DNA of 64,000 bases from Acidiferrum sp963764675 (GTDB lineage: Bacteria > Acidobacteriota > Terriglobia > Acidiferrales > UBA7541): contig CAVXTQ010000007.1 in the NCBI GenBank assembly GCA_963764675.1, forward strand, positions 186,001 through 250,000. Direction: 5' to 3'. Every line of letters begins with the position of its first letter. The first letter of the stretch is position 1. Below are positions 55,191 through 63,639 of this stretch, piece by piece. A program made the position numbers and the translations under genes. A model generated the notes under the pieces. The model made no database searches and had not been told where the DNA came from. It was given only the letters and a program-made list of their open reading frames with translations.

Positions 55191-55358
55191 TTACGTGTTC
55201 AGGTTTGCAGCTGCATTGGCGAACACGCCATTGATTGCGGTCGCGATCGTGCTCAGCGAACCGATCGCCGCAAGTGAGAGCAACACCAGCAGCAATGCGT
55301 ATTCTGTGAGGTCTTGAGCTTCCTCTTCCTTCCACAATCGTATTACTAGATCTCTCAT
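55191..55358 (-). CDS. Flp-family type IVb pilin, orphan
   Basis: A 55-residue protein, ATG at 55356-55358, TAA at 55191-55193, with GGAGG seven bases before the start. It shows the Flp hallmarks: a short basic leader (MRDLVIRLWKEEE), the AQDLTEYALLLVLLSLAAIGS stretch with conserved Glu and Tyr after the processing region, and a hydrophobic N-terminal helix. Flp pilins are cleaved by TadV-type peptidases and assembled by the Tad machinery, none of which is near. It may serve a Tad system coded elsewhere. Confidence 0.85.
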   Translation of the reverse strand: MRDLVIRLWKEEEAQDLTEYALLLVLLSLAAIGSLSTIATAINGVFANAAANLNT

Positions 55359-55535
55359 AAATCGCCTCCGACGATGGCAGAGAATAGCCCGGATCTTGAC
55401 ACTGGATACAACGCTAAGTCAATGGTGCCTCCCAATTCCTGGTAAGTTTGAATGTATAGGTCGAAGGAGGAGCGCTTGGTGTAGAAAAGCTGAACTCAGC
55501 GGACGCTGATTCAGAAACACCAAGGAGGCTCCCCC

Positions 55536-56572
55536 ATGCAACCTATGTATTACATCGGGCTGGATGTTCACAAGCGCAAGATCAGCTACTGCGTGAAGGA
55601 CGGCGGCGGCCGGATTCATGCCGAGGGATCGATTTCCGCTACACGCCTGGACCTGGACCTGTGGATGGGATCGCTGCCACAGCCGTGGAGCGCGGCGATG
55701 GAAGCGACCATGTTCACGGGCTGGATCTACGATCACCTCCAGCCGCATGCCGTCGCCCTGAAGGTAGCGCACCCGCTGATGCTGCGCGCCATCGCCGCCG
55801 CCAAGAAGAAGAACGACCGCATCGACGCTGGCAAGATCTGCGACTGCTTGCGCTGCGATTTCCTTCCCGAGAGCTACGTGGCCTCGACGGGGATTCGCGA
55901 GCGCCGGCGCACGCTGCGCTACCGCAACCTGCTGGTCCGGCAGATGGTGCAGATGAAGATCAAGATCAGCGCGCTGCTGATGGAAGCCGGAGTGAGTTAC
56001 AACAAGCAGCGCCTACACAAAGCCGGCTATTTCCGCGAACTGCTGGCGAGCAACCCGGACATCGACGAAGGGCTAAGTTCACTGTTGCGACTGTGTCGTG
56101 AAACGGTGGTGCGCCTGGGAAAGACCGAGAGTGCTCTGGTGCGCTCCCTGGAGCGCGACTCGCTGTTAGTGGAACGTGTGAGCGGTTGATGACGATTCCT
56201 GCCGTAGGGCCGATCACCGCACTCACCTGGGCGCTGGAGATCGGAGACGTGCAGCGCTTCTCTTCGATCAAAAAAGCGATCAGCTACTGCGGGTTGTGCG
56301 GGGCGGAAAGGAGTTCCGGCAATACAATGCAACGCACGCCGCTGTCCAAGCAGCGCAACAAGCATTTACAGACCACCTTGATCGAGGCGGCCAAGATGGC
56401 GCCGCGCAACAGCGCGGAGCTGGCCATGCTCTACGACAAGGAAAAGCAGAAAGGCAACGCCAATCGCGCAACCCTGGCAGTGGCAAGAAAGCTGGTGGCC
56501 TACCTTATGGCGGTCGATCATGGGCAGCGGGATTTTCAAATAGCAGAGACGAGCAGCAACATCGCTGCGTAG
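55536..56572 (+). mobile_element. IS110-family transposase, broken by one frameshift
   Basis: The first frame (55536-56189, ATG preceded by AAGGAGG) holds the RuvC-like DEDD domain (YYIGLDVHKRKISYCVKDGG, AMEATMFTGWIYDHL, KKNDRIDAGKICDCL). The second (56186-56572) holds the C-terminal transposase_20 domain (MTIPAVGPITALTWALE, SYCGLCGAERSSGNT, KQRNKHLQTTLIEAA). One base is missing near 56179: restoring it gives VERLMTIPAVG. IS110 elements lack long terminal inverted repeats, so the ends are not defined. As read it is inactive. Confidence 0.88.
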
Positions 56573-57186
56573 CATGTGGCAGCGAACAAGGAGGATTTCT
56601 TCGGCGCGTGGCCTGCCAGGTCTTGCCGTTAACGCGACTGGGCGAAGGAGCGCAAGCTTCCGATGCTCCCGTTGATAAGTTTCGAGACTGGCAGGAAAAC
56701 ACAAACTCAATCTTCTGTGAAGACCACTCGCTGGTCCGAGACAGCAAATGGAAGTCTGGTTCTATCTCGAATAGGAACCGCGGCTGAGAGGCCAACACAC
56801 GCGGCGAAGAATCAGAAAGGATTTACACCCGCGCTCCTCCGCAGCGCGTCGGGAGAGCTTTTGCCCTCTTGACAAAGACCTATCATGGAAGTCGCGTTAC
56901 CGGATATCTGCCGTACTCCATTTGTCCGGCACGAAATGACTTAGATAACCTGATTGTCCTGGTTCTTGGATTTGCGCTCAGCGTGGAGCTAGCTCGCTCC
57001 CGAGTTGTGCTCAGCTAAGTTTCACTGAGACTTCGATCGTACTCTGAGGTTACATACCGCACTCCCACGCCGCGAGATATCCTGACCCCTTTATTTCTCC
57101 ACCACCTGGTAGTGATTTCCTTCTTTGGAATTCTGAGCGGTGCCCTACTTTGGGCACTTTTGTCTCCGAAACAATATTAAGCTTAA
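56573..57186. other. Unassigned stretch after the IS110 gene
   Basis: 614 bases with only short random frames. It probably includes the right end of the insertion sequence in its first 100 bases. Nothing else can be supported. Confidence 0.3.
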
Positions 57187-58001
57187 ATGAAACTCCTGAT
57201 GAAACGTAAGCGCATAGATAATGCGCTCGTACCAAGCAAAGGTAATGAAGTCACCGAGGAAGAAATAAACTCCGAGGTGGAACTTCTGAAAGGCCGAGAC
57301 CTCATGGAAAGGGTTGTTCTTCAGTGCGGCCTCGATCGCCTGAAGCAAGGACTGTTCGGTCTGCAGAACCCCTTTCCGAAGTCGGAGGATTCTCCAGAGC
57401 GCGGTCGCGATCGCCGAATTTCAACAGCGGTTCAAGTGCTCGAAAAGCGGTTACAAGTCTCACCTGTAAGGAAAACTAACTTCATTGGTGTCATCTACGA
57501 AGCATCCGACCCTCGATTAGCGCTGCAGTTCTGAACAGTGTTGCACACGAATATCTTGCAAAACATGTTGCAGTATACCGAGTGTCGGGAGCTTCGTCAT
57601 TCTTTGAAAGCGAATCGGTACGATACAAAGAACAGCTGAGCGATGCCGAAACACGCCTGAACGATTTCAACGAATCGGAAAACGTAGTGGCGCCCCAATT
57701 GGACAAGGAAATCACGGTCCAAGTGCTGGCGGATTTCGATGCGTCACTGCGGACACCGCAACTGGCAATTGACGAGACCGAGAAGCGTATCGGGAGGATA
57801 CAAGAACAACTGGCTACGGTTCCTCCGCGCGAAACAGCTCAGATTCGAACGTCTGACAATCATTTATTGTTGCAACAACTGAAGAGCACTCTGTTGAATC
57901 TGGAGTTGAAGCGAACTCAACTGCTTGTGAATCTTCAATCGGAGTACCGATTCGTCCAAGAAGTAGAGAAAGAAATTACTGTGACGATTGCCGCGATTTA
58001 G
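57187..58001 (+). pseudogene. Wzz/GumC-type fragment, broken by one frameshift
   Basis: The first piece (57187-57534) reads VPSKGNEVTEEEINSEVELL, GRDLMERVVLQCGL, VSPVRKTNFIGVIYEASDP; the second (57582-58001) continues with SSFFESESVRYKEQLSDAE, then a coiled coil. One missing base near 57527 separates them; restored, the join reads LALQVLNSVAHEYLAKHV. This is the periplasmic part of a chain-length determinant. Both membrane helices are absent: the start lacks the N-terminal one, and the protein stops at TVTIAAI before the second. It is not a close copy of the gene at 814. Confidence 0.75.
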
Positions 58002-58254
58002 TCAGCCGAGAGGTCGCCCGTCAGAAAAGAAACCACCGATCGCGATCCTAGCTGCCTCGGCGATGGCGTGTTCTAACCTAGCTTGACTCGCCGCCCGTAG
58101 ATCCCAAGGAACTTCGATGAAAACGAGTTTTACATAATTGCCTCCTGGAGAACGGTACGATCTATTCCCGGATTGGCACAGAGCTGCTCGGGGCTCCTCG
58201 GCTTGCCAGGTGCAGCCGCGTCTGCGAGTTGTGAGTGGTGGTATGCTCGCAGTC

Positions 58255-58734
58255 ATGGCCAAGGGAATCTGTTCCGTCTGCGCCGCGCCTCCTGACGTCC
58301 TCGCCGCCGTCAATGATGCCATCCGCAAACACGAAAAATTCAGAGACCTCGCCGCCCGCACCGCGTTTTCCCGTGCCGCCCTTCACCGCCATTCTCAAAA
58401 ATGCGTCTCCCGCGATACCCTCTCCAGTCATAAGAGCAACAGGTACGATCCCCGGACGGATCTCCTCCTCATCCAGTGGCCAGGCCAGCTCCCCGCCTTG
58501 CAGGGAATCCCAGGAGGCTTCCTCGGCACCGTCCGCACTTCCCCCGGACCCAATGACCTCGTGCTAAGAGTCGAGTTCGAGTGTGAACCCCGCGCACTCG
58601 AACCCACGCCCGATAACCTTGGAAAGTTGTTCAATATGGCTATCCTCGAAGATGCCCGACGCAATCAACACGCCAAACGCAAACTCGACGGCGTCCCGGC
58701 CGGACCAAGCATCGACATTGCACCGTCGGCGTAA
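58255..58734 (+). CDS. Hypothetical Cys/His-rich protein of the element
   Basis: 159 residues from ATG 58255 (another ATG at 58243). The first 55 residues contain CSVC and HRHSQKC, a possible zinc site, around a helix-turn-helix-like segment (VNDAIRKHEKFRDLAARTAFSRAALHRH). The remainder is polar. It may be a DNA-binding protein of the element. I do not recognise a named family. Confidence 0.55.
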   Translation: MAKGICSVCAAPPDVLAAVNDAIRKHEKFRDLAARTAFSRAALHRHSQKCVSRDTLSSHKSNRYDPRTDLLLIQWPGQLPALQGIPGGFLGTVRTSPGPNDLVLRVEFECEPRALEPTPDNLGKLFNMAILEDARRNQHAKRKLDGVPAGPSIDIAPSA

Positions 58735-59155
58735 TTGCCCCGATGTCGCTTCACAGGTGCCAGTGGTGTACTTTCTGCCAACTCCAATGCCCTGGCTCAT
58801 CAGAGAACCACTTGCGAGCTTGGCGAGACAGTCTCGCTCGGTCCCGGAACTTGTCTCACGAAAACTGGAGAGGATAGGATGAGACTCCGGGCGGGCTCAG
58901 CCCAACGGTTGTGAGTGGAAGGCCACCCCCCAGGCCCGTAGAAACGGCTCTTCAGGCCGAGGAGCTGGCCTTTGCTATCAATCGCTTGCGGGCGCTTTTG
59001 TGTTCTAGTGCTACTGTGGTGCCACGCAATTCATGCGTGTTAACTACATGTATATGGATATGCCGATTACGATACGATCTGCCGGGAAGCGGTCAGCGTG
59101 GCCGGAATCCCGCCGGGGCGGGTGAAGGGGGATGTTCTTAGCCCGTACACACGGA

Positions 59156-59318
59156 GCGTGCAGACCACCGTGCAGAGCGTGCAGACGGGTATGCACGGTC
59201 TACGCGTGCAGCGTGCAGACCCCTTAGGAAGAACGTCTGCCTGCACGGTCTCGTTGGGTAGCTCCGCTTCTAGAGCTACGCTACCCAGGACACTCGACTG
59301 GCCGTGGGTCTGCACGGT
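59156..59318 (+). repeat. Iteron-like repeat cluster
   Basis: GCGTGCAG occurs four times (59156, 59177, 59204, 59211) and TGCACGGT three times (59192, 59242, 59311), with one inverted copy (ACCGTGCA, 59167). They lie downstream of the primase-helicase gene, which reads towards them. Such clusters bind replication or partition proteins in plasmids and integrative elements; the role here is inferred. The rest of the gap 58735-59328 has no gene. Confidence 0.5.
59256..59286. terminator. Hairpin downstream of the primase-helicase gene
   Basis: GGGTAGC (59256-59262) can pair with GCTACCC (59280-59286). An alternative inner pairing is AGCTC with GAGCT. It is 40 bases beyond the stop of the minus-strand primase gene. 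There is no clear T-run, so it could equally be part of the origin-like region. Confidence 0.3.
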
Positions 59319-59328
59319 GGAGGGAGGA

Positions 59329-61008
59329 TCATCCTTTGCGGGCTTGGGCCTTGTAGCGTCGGACGGAGCTATCGTCCACCTCGACGCCCATGGCTTTGAA
59401 TTTGGCGACCATTTCCGTCGAGCTCAGGCTAGGGTCTTCGGCCATCCATGCGGCGACGATAGCAACGCGCTGCAATCGTTCATTCCGTTTCTGGTCGTTG
59501 GAATCGACCGGATGGTGTTCCTGGTGGAGGGATCCGCACTCGGCTGGTGACCTGAGCAGGCGGAAGTCCCCGGTTTCATCGATGTAGGGACGGCCGATAA
59601 TCTGGAAAGGGCCGGAGGGCTGAAAGTCTCGGCTCTTGACGCACTCGATGTGCACGATGTTGGACTCAGGATCGATCTGCTTGACGCCATAGCAGGCGCC
59701 CAGCATCGCACCGACGTCGCCAGAGCCACGTAGGACGTTTTCCAAAGTCATTACGGAGTCTTTAGCGAAGGACTTGGCGGCATGATGGGCGGCGAGCACG
59801 GATCGTGCGCCAGCGGCCAGCAGATTGAAAATATCGGTTGCGAGCCCGCGCTGATTGTCGCTGGCGCTGTTCTCCTCGCCTTCGGCAAAGCGGACCATGG
59901 TATCCAAGATGACGTGCGCTCGGTTCGAGGCGTGGAGGATGCGCGGATCATCGAGCGTGAGAGTGGGCCCTTTGCTCAACGTCCGGACCAGGAGCCGGCC
60001 GCTCGCGATATGTTCCATAAGCCCCATTTTTTCTAGACGGTGCTTGAACGGTGAGCGCGTGCTTTCTGGAATCAAGTAGACCAGTCGTTCAGCACGTTCG
60101 GTCACTGGAAACAAGTTCCACAGTTTGGCGGGCGGCCCGGCGAGCAATGCCTTTGCGATGGATAGCAGGATGAAGGTCTTGGCGTGCCCGCTGAGACCGG
60201 CGATAGCGGTTGCGCTATCATTTTGCAGGAATCGTTCGATGGAGAGTCTGAGCGGCTGAGCGTTCTGGAAGTCTTCGAGCGAATCGAAAATCGCAGTCCA
60301 GTTTACAGGTTCCTGGTGCTCGCTCCACTGCGGAGCTCTGTCGATTAGTTCGCGCAGCGACTCTCTCGAAAAGGGATAGTCGCTCAAGTCCTTGATTCCA
60401 TCGGGCAGTTTACAAATCGTGACGGAGGCGGCTTTGCCGAGGAGCGAGCGCGCAACCTGCTCGGCGTGCTTTATGCCTACATCGTCGGCATCCGGGATAA
60501 TCGTGATGTTTTTTCCGCGAAGGCACTCGCTGTATTCGTCCAGCCACTTCCCGGCACCCATCGGGTTGCACGTGGCGATCAGACCGAATTTCTCCGCCGT
60601 GAGCACATCCTTTTCGCCTTCGACGATCACGATGTGACCGGCGGCCGGGATTTCCTGCAGTCGAAACAAGACGCGGCGTACACCTTCGATGCCCGTAGTG
60701 CCATCGGGCTTGCGTTGAAAGAATCTTTTCCCGGGCAACCGCACAACTTCGAAAAGCAGAACGCCTTGCTCGTCGCGGTACGGATAGACGGTTTCTTCGG
60801 CGTCGAATAGGTCGCGCTCGCTCAAATTGAGTGCGGCCAAGACACTGTGCGTGCTGCAGCCAGCGTGACAGTAGAGCAAGACCTTGTTGCCGTCTTGCTT
60901 GACACTCAGAGACGGTGTGCGATCGGCGTGGGCGGGGCAGCGTGCGACGAATCCGCTGCCATTCGCCTTGACGCCTACCAGCCGATCAAGGAGAGCCTTC
61001 AATGTCAT
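59329..61008 (-). CDS. Primase-helicase (CHC2 zinc finger, TOPRIM, RecA-like ATPase)
   Basis: 559 residues. The N-terminal zinc finger is CPAHADRTPSLSV..LLYCHAGCS (about 24-52). A TOPRIM domain follows (IVIVEGEKDVLTAEKFG, then IIPDADDVGIKHAEQV). Next comes a RecA-like ATPase with Walker A GLSGHAKT (about 270) and a distant ILDTMVRF. This is the usual replication protein of integrative elements and phage-like islands. It overlaps the gene at 61005 by four bases, so they are coupled and read leftward. It would prime and unwind DNA at a nearby origin. Confidence 0.88.
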   Translation of the reverse strand: MTLKALLDRLVGVKANGSGFVARCPAHADRTPSLSVKQDGNKVLLYCHAGCSTHSVLAALNLSERDLFDAEETVYPYRDEQGVLLFEVVRLPGKRFFQRKPDGTTGIEGVRRVLFRLQEIPAAGHIVIVEGEKDVLTAEKFGLIATCNPMGAGKWLDEYSECLRGKNITIIPDADDVGIKHAEQVARSLLGKAASVTICKLPDGIKDLSDYPFSRESLRELIDRAPQWSEHQEPVNWTAIFDSLEDFQNAQPLRLSIERFLQNDSATAIAGLSGHAKTFILLSIAKALLAGPPAKLWNLFPVTERAERLVYLIPESTRSPFKHRLEKMGLMEHIASGRLLVRTLSKGPTLTLDDPRILHASNRAHVILDTMVRFAEGEENSASDNQRGLATDIFNLLAAGARSVLAAHHAAKSFAKDSVMTLENVLRGSGDVGAMLGACYGVKQIDPESNIVHIECVKSRDFQPSGPFQIIGRPYIDETGDFRLLRSPAECGSLHQEHHPVDSNDQKRNERLQRVAIVAAWMAEDPSLSSTEMVAKFKAMGVEVDDSSVRRYKAQARKG

Positions 61009-61304
61009 GCTTTTCGCTCTCGCACCATGTCACGCAGGGCGGCGACCGCAGCGTTGAGCTCGCGCATTTGCTCGCCGTCGCCGCCAACGTCGGGATGATG
61101 ACGACCGGCCAACGCTCGGTAACCGACCTCCACAACGCGCTCGACCCAGGGCAGGGAAGCCTCGGCCGCAAGGGCTCGACGGTCAAGCTCGTTCTTGCAT
61201 TCATCGATCGTTTCGGTAGCAGACTGAATCAGGAATTGCAGATACTCCGAAGGCAGTTCGGAAATCGGACGCCCTTTGTATTTACCGAACCGTAGGCGAG
61301 TCAT
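61005..61304 (-). CDS. Small DUF3820/J-domain-like protein
   Basis: 99 residues. The first part, FGKYKGRPISELPSEYLQFL, is the DUF3820 motif. The second, YRALAGRHHPDVGGDGEQMRELNAAVAALRD, is the end of a J-domain with the HPD motif. It may bring a chaperone to the replication protein, as DnaJ-like partners do, but that is inference. Its gene is coupled to the primase-helicase gene. Confidence 0.7.
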   Translation of the reverse strand: MTRLRFGKYKGRPISELPSEYLQFLIQSATETIDECKNELDRRALAAEASLPWVERVVEVGYRALAGRHHPDVGGDGEQMRELNAAVAALRDMVRERKA

Positions 61305-61442
61305 TTGGAGCCCCGCTTGACTTCACCTGATCGGGGAGGTATTGTCCGCATCTCTCTGACCTTTCACGTGGCCCGACGTACGCGAGCAGCGCCGCGGCGT
61401 CGGGCCGCTTTTTTGCCGTGCACTTCTGGCGCATAGCTGCTC

Positions 61443-61643
61443 TTAACGCGCCGCGACCTTCTCCTGGTGCTTGATAAACTCATCGATCGCCGCGGCCGTG
61501 ATGCGGCGGGCTTTGCCAACCTTGAAAGAGCGAATCGATTTGGTGGCAATCAATTCATCGAGTTTTCTTGGTGAGATCCCAAGCAGGCGCGCGGCTTCAT
61601 CGGGTTTATATGCCAGCGGCTTCTCAATCTTTTCGACTAGCAT
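61443..61643 (-). CDS. Excisionase-type helix-turn-helix protein
   Basis: 66 residues. The core YKPDEAARLLGISPRKLDELIATKSIRSFKVGKARRIT is a MerR-like HTH_17 winged helix, as in AlpA/Xis proteins. It has a good ribosome site (GAGGAA) and faces away from the next gene, sharing an 85-base divergent spacer. In an integrative element it would steer the integrase towards excision. Confidence 0.82.
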   Translation of the reverse strand: MLVEKIEKPLAYKPDEAARLLGISPRKLDELIATKSIRSFKVGKARRITAAAIDEFIKHQEKVAAR

Positions 61644-61728
61644 CGGTGGTTCCTCCCTCTAGAAATCAATTGACAGCGCCCGCACCGTAACGCACAATCC
61701 CGTTCCATGGAAGTGCATCGTAAGAACC

Positions 61729-62355
61729 ATGAATAGCGCACGTAGCCATGTACACGCAGGCAGGACCTACTACGGGGAAGACACCGCACAGCCGCTCCTT
61801 GAATGGCTGAATGCACCAGAAAAGAAATCAGATCAGGTGGAGAAGATGCTCCTGGCCTTCAAGGACTTGGAGTCCAGGACGAGAGAGTTTGACGCTGTAA
61901 GGACAATCCGATCGATTCTGCGTAAGTCGGAACTACGGCTTAAGCCGTTCTGGCGCCAGCCGATGGTCACGAGTCGAACGGAGTCATCGGTTCGACCAGG
62001 GGTGTACCTCCGCAAGCTCGACCGGAGCCGTTCCGTCATTGAGTGGGATCCTGTTTCCAGCCGCATGAACGTTCTAGAGGCTGGCGCGATGCACAAATTA
62101 TTGACGTTGGCTTCCCAGGGCCTCGCCAATCGCGTACGGAAGTGCGCCCGGCGCGAATGCGGAACATGGTTTTACGCTCGGTTCGCTCACCAAGAGTGCT
62201 GCTCGATCCGATGCCAGCAGAGTCGGGTTCGATCCACCGACGAATGGAAGAAGAAGAGAAGCGAATACATGCGGCGCCATCGGCACGATGAAAAAATGCG
62301 CGCCCAAAAAGAGTTTGAAAAGATCAAGTCCAAGCGAAAGGCAGGCAAACGATGA
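61729..62355 (+). CDS. Zinc-finger protein of the CGNR-like type
   Basis: 208 residues. The C-terminal third has the four-Cys site CARRECGTWFYARFAHQECCSIRCQQ. That is like the CGNR zinc finger, though the CGNR box is not present. A basic tail (KKKRSEYMRRHRHDEK) follows. Coupled to the integrase by ATGA at 62352. It is probably a DNA-binding regulator of integrase expression; the N-terminal domain is not recognised. Confidence 0.65.
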   Translation: MNSARSHVHAGRTYYGEDTAQPLLEWLNAPEKKSDQVEKMLLAFKDLESRTREFDAVRTIRSILRKSELRLKPFWRQPMVTSRTESSVRPGVYLRKLDRSRSVIEWDPVSSRMNVLEAGAMHKLLTLASQGLANRVRKCARRECGTWFYARFAHQECCSIRCQQSRVRSTDEWKKKRSEYMRRHRHDEKMRAQKEFEKIKSKRKAGKR

Positions 62356-63482
62356 AAGCGCAGCGTGGCATCTTCGAGAAGATTCCCGGCTCGGGTGTCT
62401 GGTGGATACGCTATGTCGATGGCGGCGGCCGATACCGAAGGGAACGAGTCGGCGCCTATGGCTTGGCCACTAAGCTATTGGGTAAGCGCCGCGGGGAAGC
62501 CGTCCAGGGCAAGAAATTGCCCGAGACGCTGCGCCGGAGGTTTGTGAGCTTCTCGGAAATTGCTGAGGATGCGCTCGTCTATTCTCGCGCCCACAAGCGG
62601 TCCTGGCGGGATGATGAATCACGCATGAAACGCCTAATCGAATGGTGGAGTAACCGCGAAGCGGAGTCGCTCACATCGAGCGAGATCGAGCGGAAGCTGT
62701 CTGACACGGCGCGCGACGAGAAATGGGCGCCGTCCACCTACAATCACCATCGTTCTTTGCTCATGCTCATCTACCGGGAATCCCGGCGCGCAGAGAAGAT
62801 CACGACGAATCCCGCTCGCGACGTCTCACACCGGAAGGAGGATAACAACCGGGTGCGTTATTTGAATCAGTACAAACCACTGCCCACAGAGATCGACGAT
62901 CTAAAACCTTTCAAGACCGAGGAAGTGAGACTGCGGGCGATTATCCAGAGCAACTACGCCGAGCACTTGCCCGAATTCGAGCTCGCCATCAGCACTGGTC
63001 TGCGCAAGGGCAGCATGTACTCGCTCACGTGGGAGATGTTAGACTGGGACGGCCGGATGCTGAACATCCCCACCAGCAAGAACGGGAAGCCGCTGCATCT
63101 GCCGCTGAACAATGCGGCTTTGGCGGCGCTGCGGATCGTCTACCAGCGAGGAGAGAAGACCGGCCGCGTATTCGAGTCGCAAAAGACGGGTAGGCCCCTG
63201 GTCAATTCGCGTCATTGGTTTGAGGATGCTATCAAAGAGGCCGGGATCGTGGATTTTGTCTGGCATGATTTGCGGCACACGTTTGCGAGCCGCCTGCGGA
63301 TGAAGGGCGCGAAGCTGGAGGATATCAGCGAGCTTCTGGGGCACAAGTCTTTGACCATGGCCAAACGCTACGCGCACTTGGGACCGAATGCGTTGCATGA
63401 TGTGACGGCTTTGCTGGATAGCCCCACAGTAGCACCGGCACCCTTCCGAAAAAGCGAAGCGTCCGTAAGTTTTGTGAATTGA
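62352..63482 (+). CDS. Tyrosine recombinase/integrase
   Basis: 376 residues. The C-terminal catalytic domain is complete: Arg in STGLRKGSMYSLTW (about 217), the beta-hairpin Lys in NIPTSKNGKPLHLPL, H-x-x-R in HDLRHTFASRL (about 305), a His in LLGHKSLTM and the nucleophile Tyr in AKRYAHLG (about 340). The N-terminal core-binding part (FSEIAEDALVYSRAHKRSW) precedes it. It ends eight bases before the tRNA-Lys gene, whose 3' end is repeated at the other end of the element. Confidence 0.93.
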   Translation: MKAQRGIFEKIPGSGVWWIRYVDGGGRYRRERVGAYGLATKLLGKRRGEAVQGKKLPETLRRRFVSFSEIAEDALVYSRAHKRSWRDDESRMKRLIEWWSNREAESLTSSEIERKLSDTARDEKWAPSTYNHHRSLLMLIYRESRRAEKITTNPARDVSHRKEDNNRVRYLNQYKPLPTEIDDLKPFKTEEVRLRAIIQSNYAEHLPEFELAISTGLRKGSMYSLTWEMLDWDGRMLNIPTSKNGKPLHLPLNNAALAALRIVYQRGEKTGRVFESQKTGRPLVNSRHWFEDAIKEAGIVDFVWHDLRHTFASRLRMKGAKLEDISELLGHKSLTMAKRYAHLGPNALHDVTALLDSPTVAPAPFRKSEASVSFVN

Positions 63483-63489
63483 AAAGTTT

Positions 63490-63564
63490 AGGGGCGTAGC
63501 TCAGTGGTAGAGCAGCGGCCTTTTAAGCCGAAGGTCGTGGGTTCGATCCCCACCGCCCCTACCA
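63490..63564 (+). tRNA. tRNA-Lys (anticodon UUU)
   Basis: 75 bases with encoded CCA. The acceptor AGGGGCG pairs with CGCCCCU at all seven positions, the T-arm (GUGGG/CCCAC) is perfect with UUCGAUC, and the anticodon loop CUUUUAA gives UUU. The D-stem is GCUC/GAGC. One mismatch (G27 against A43) opens the top of the anticodon stem. It is the target of the element. Confidence 0.95.
63532..63564 (+). repeat. Right boundary repeat (att-like) inside tRNA-Lys
   Basis: These 33 bases run from the variable loop to CCA of the intact tRNA gene. They match 50453-50485 with one change. The match extends one base further (A) on both sides of the junction at the right edge and then ends. Confidence 0.75.
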
Positions 63565-63639
63565 ACATCTTCTTTTCTAACAGCGAGTTGCAGATTTGTC
63601 AGACAGCTTCTTACGGGAGCAGTAAGCCTCAGGATTAGG

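Larger units (their letters stand above)
50453..63564. mobile_element. Integrative element at tRNA-Lys, 13.1 kb
   Basis: Bounded by a 33-bp direct repeat with one mismatch: the 3' part of tRNA-Lys at 63532-63564 and a copy at 50453-50485. The right end has the gene set of an integrative element: a tyrosine integrase ending eight bases before the tRNA, a zinc-finger protein, an excisionase-like HTH protein, a small DUF3820/J-like protein and a primase-helicase. No conjugation or capsid genes are visible, so it would depend on a helper for transfer. The left two thirds is degraded and filled with introns and insertion-sequence pieces. Element identity is well supported; that it is still mobile is doubtful. 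Confidence 0.72.

Noticed and set aside
50453..63564. Prophage interpretation of the element
   Set aside because: No capsid, terminase, portal or tail gene is visible; only integrase, excisionase-like and primase-helicase genes.
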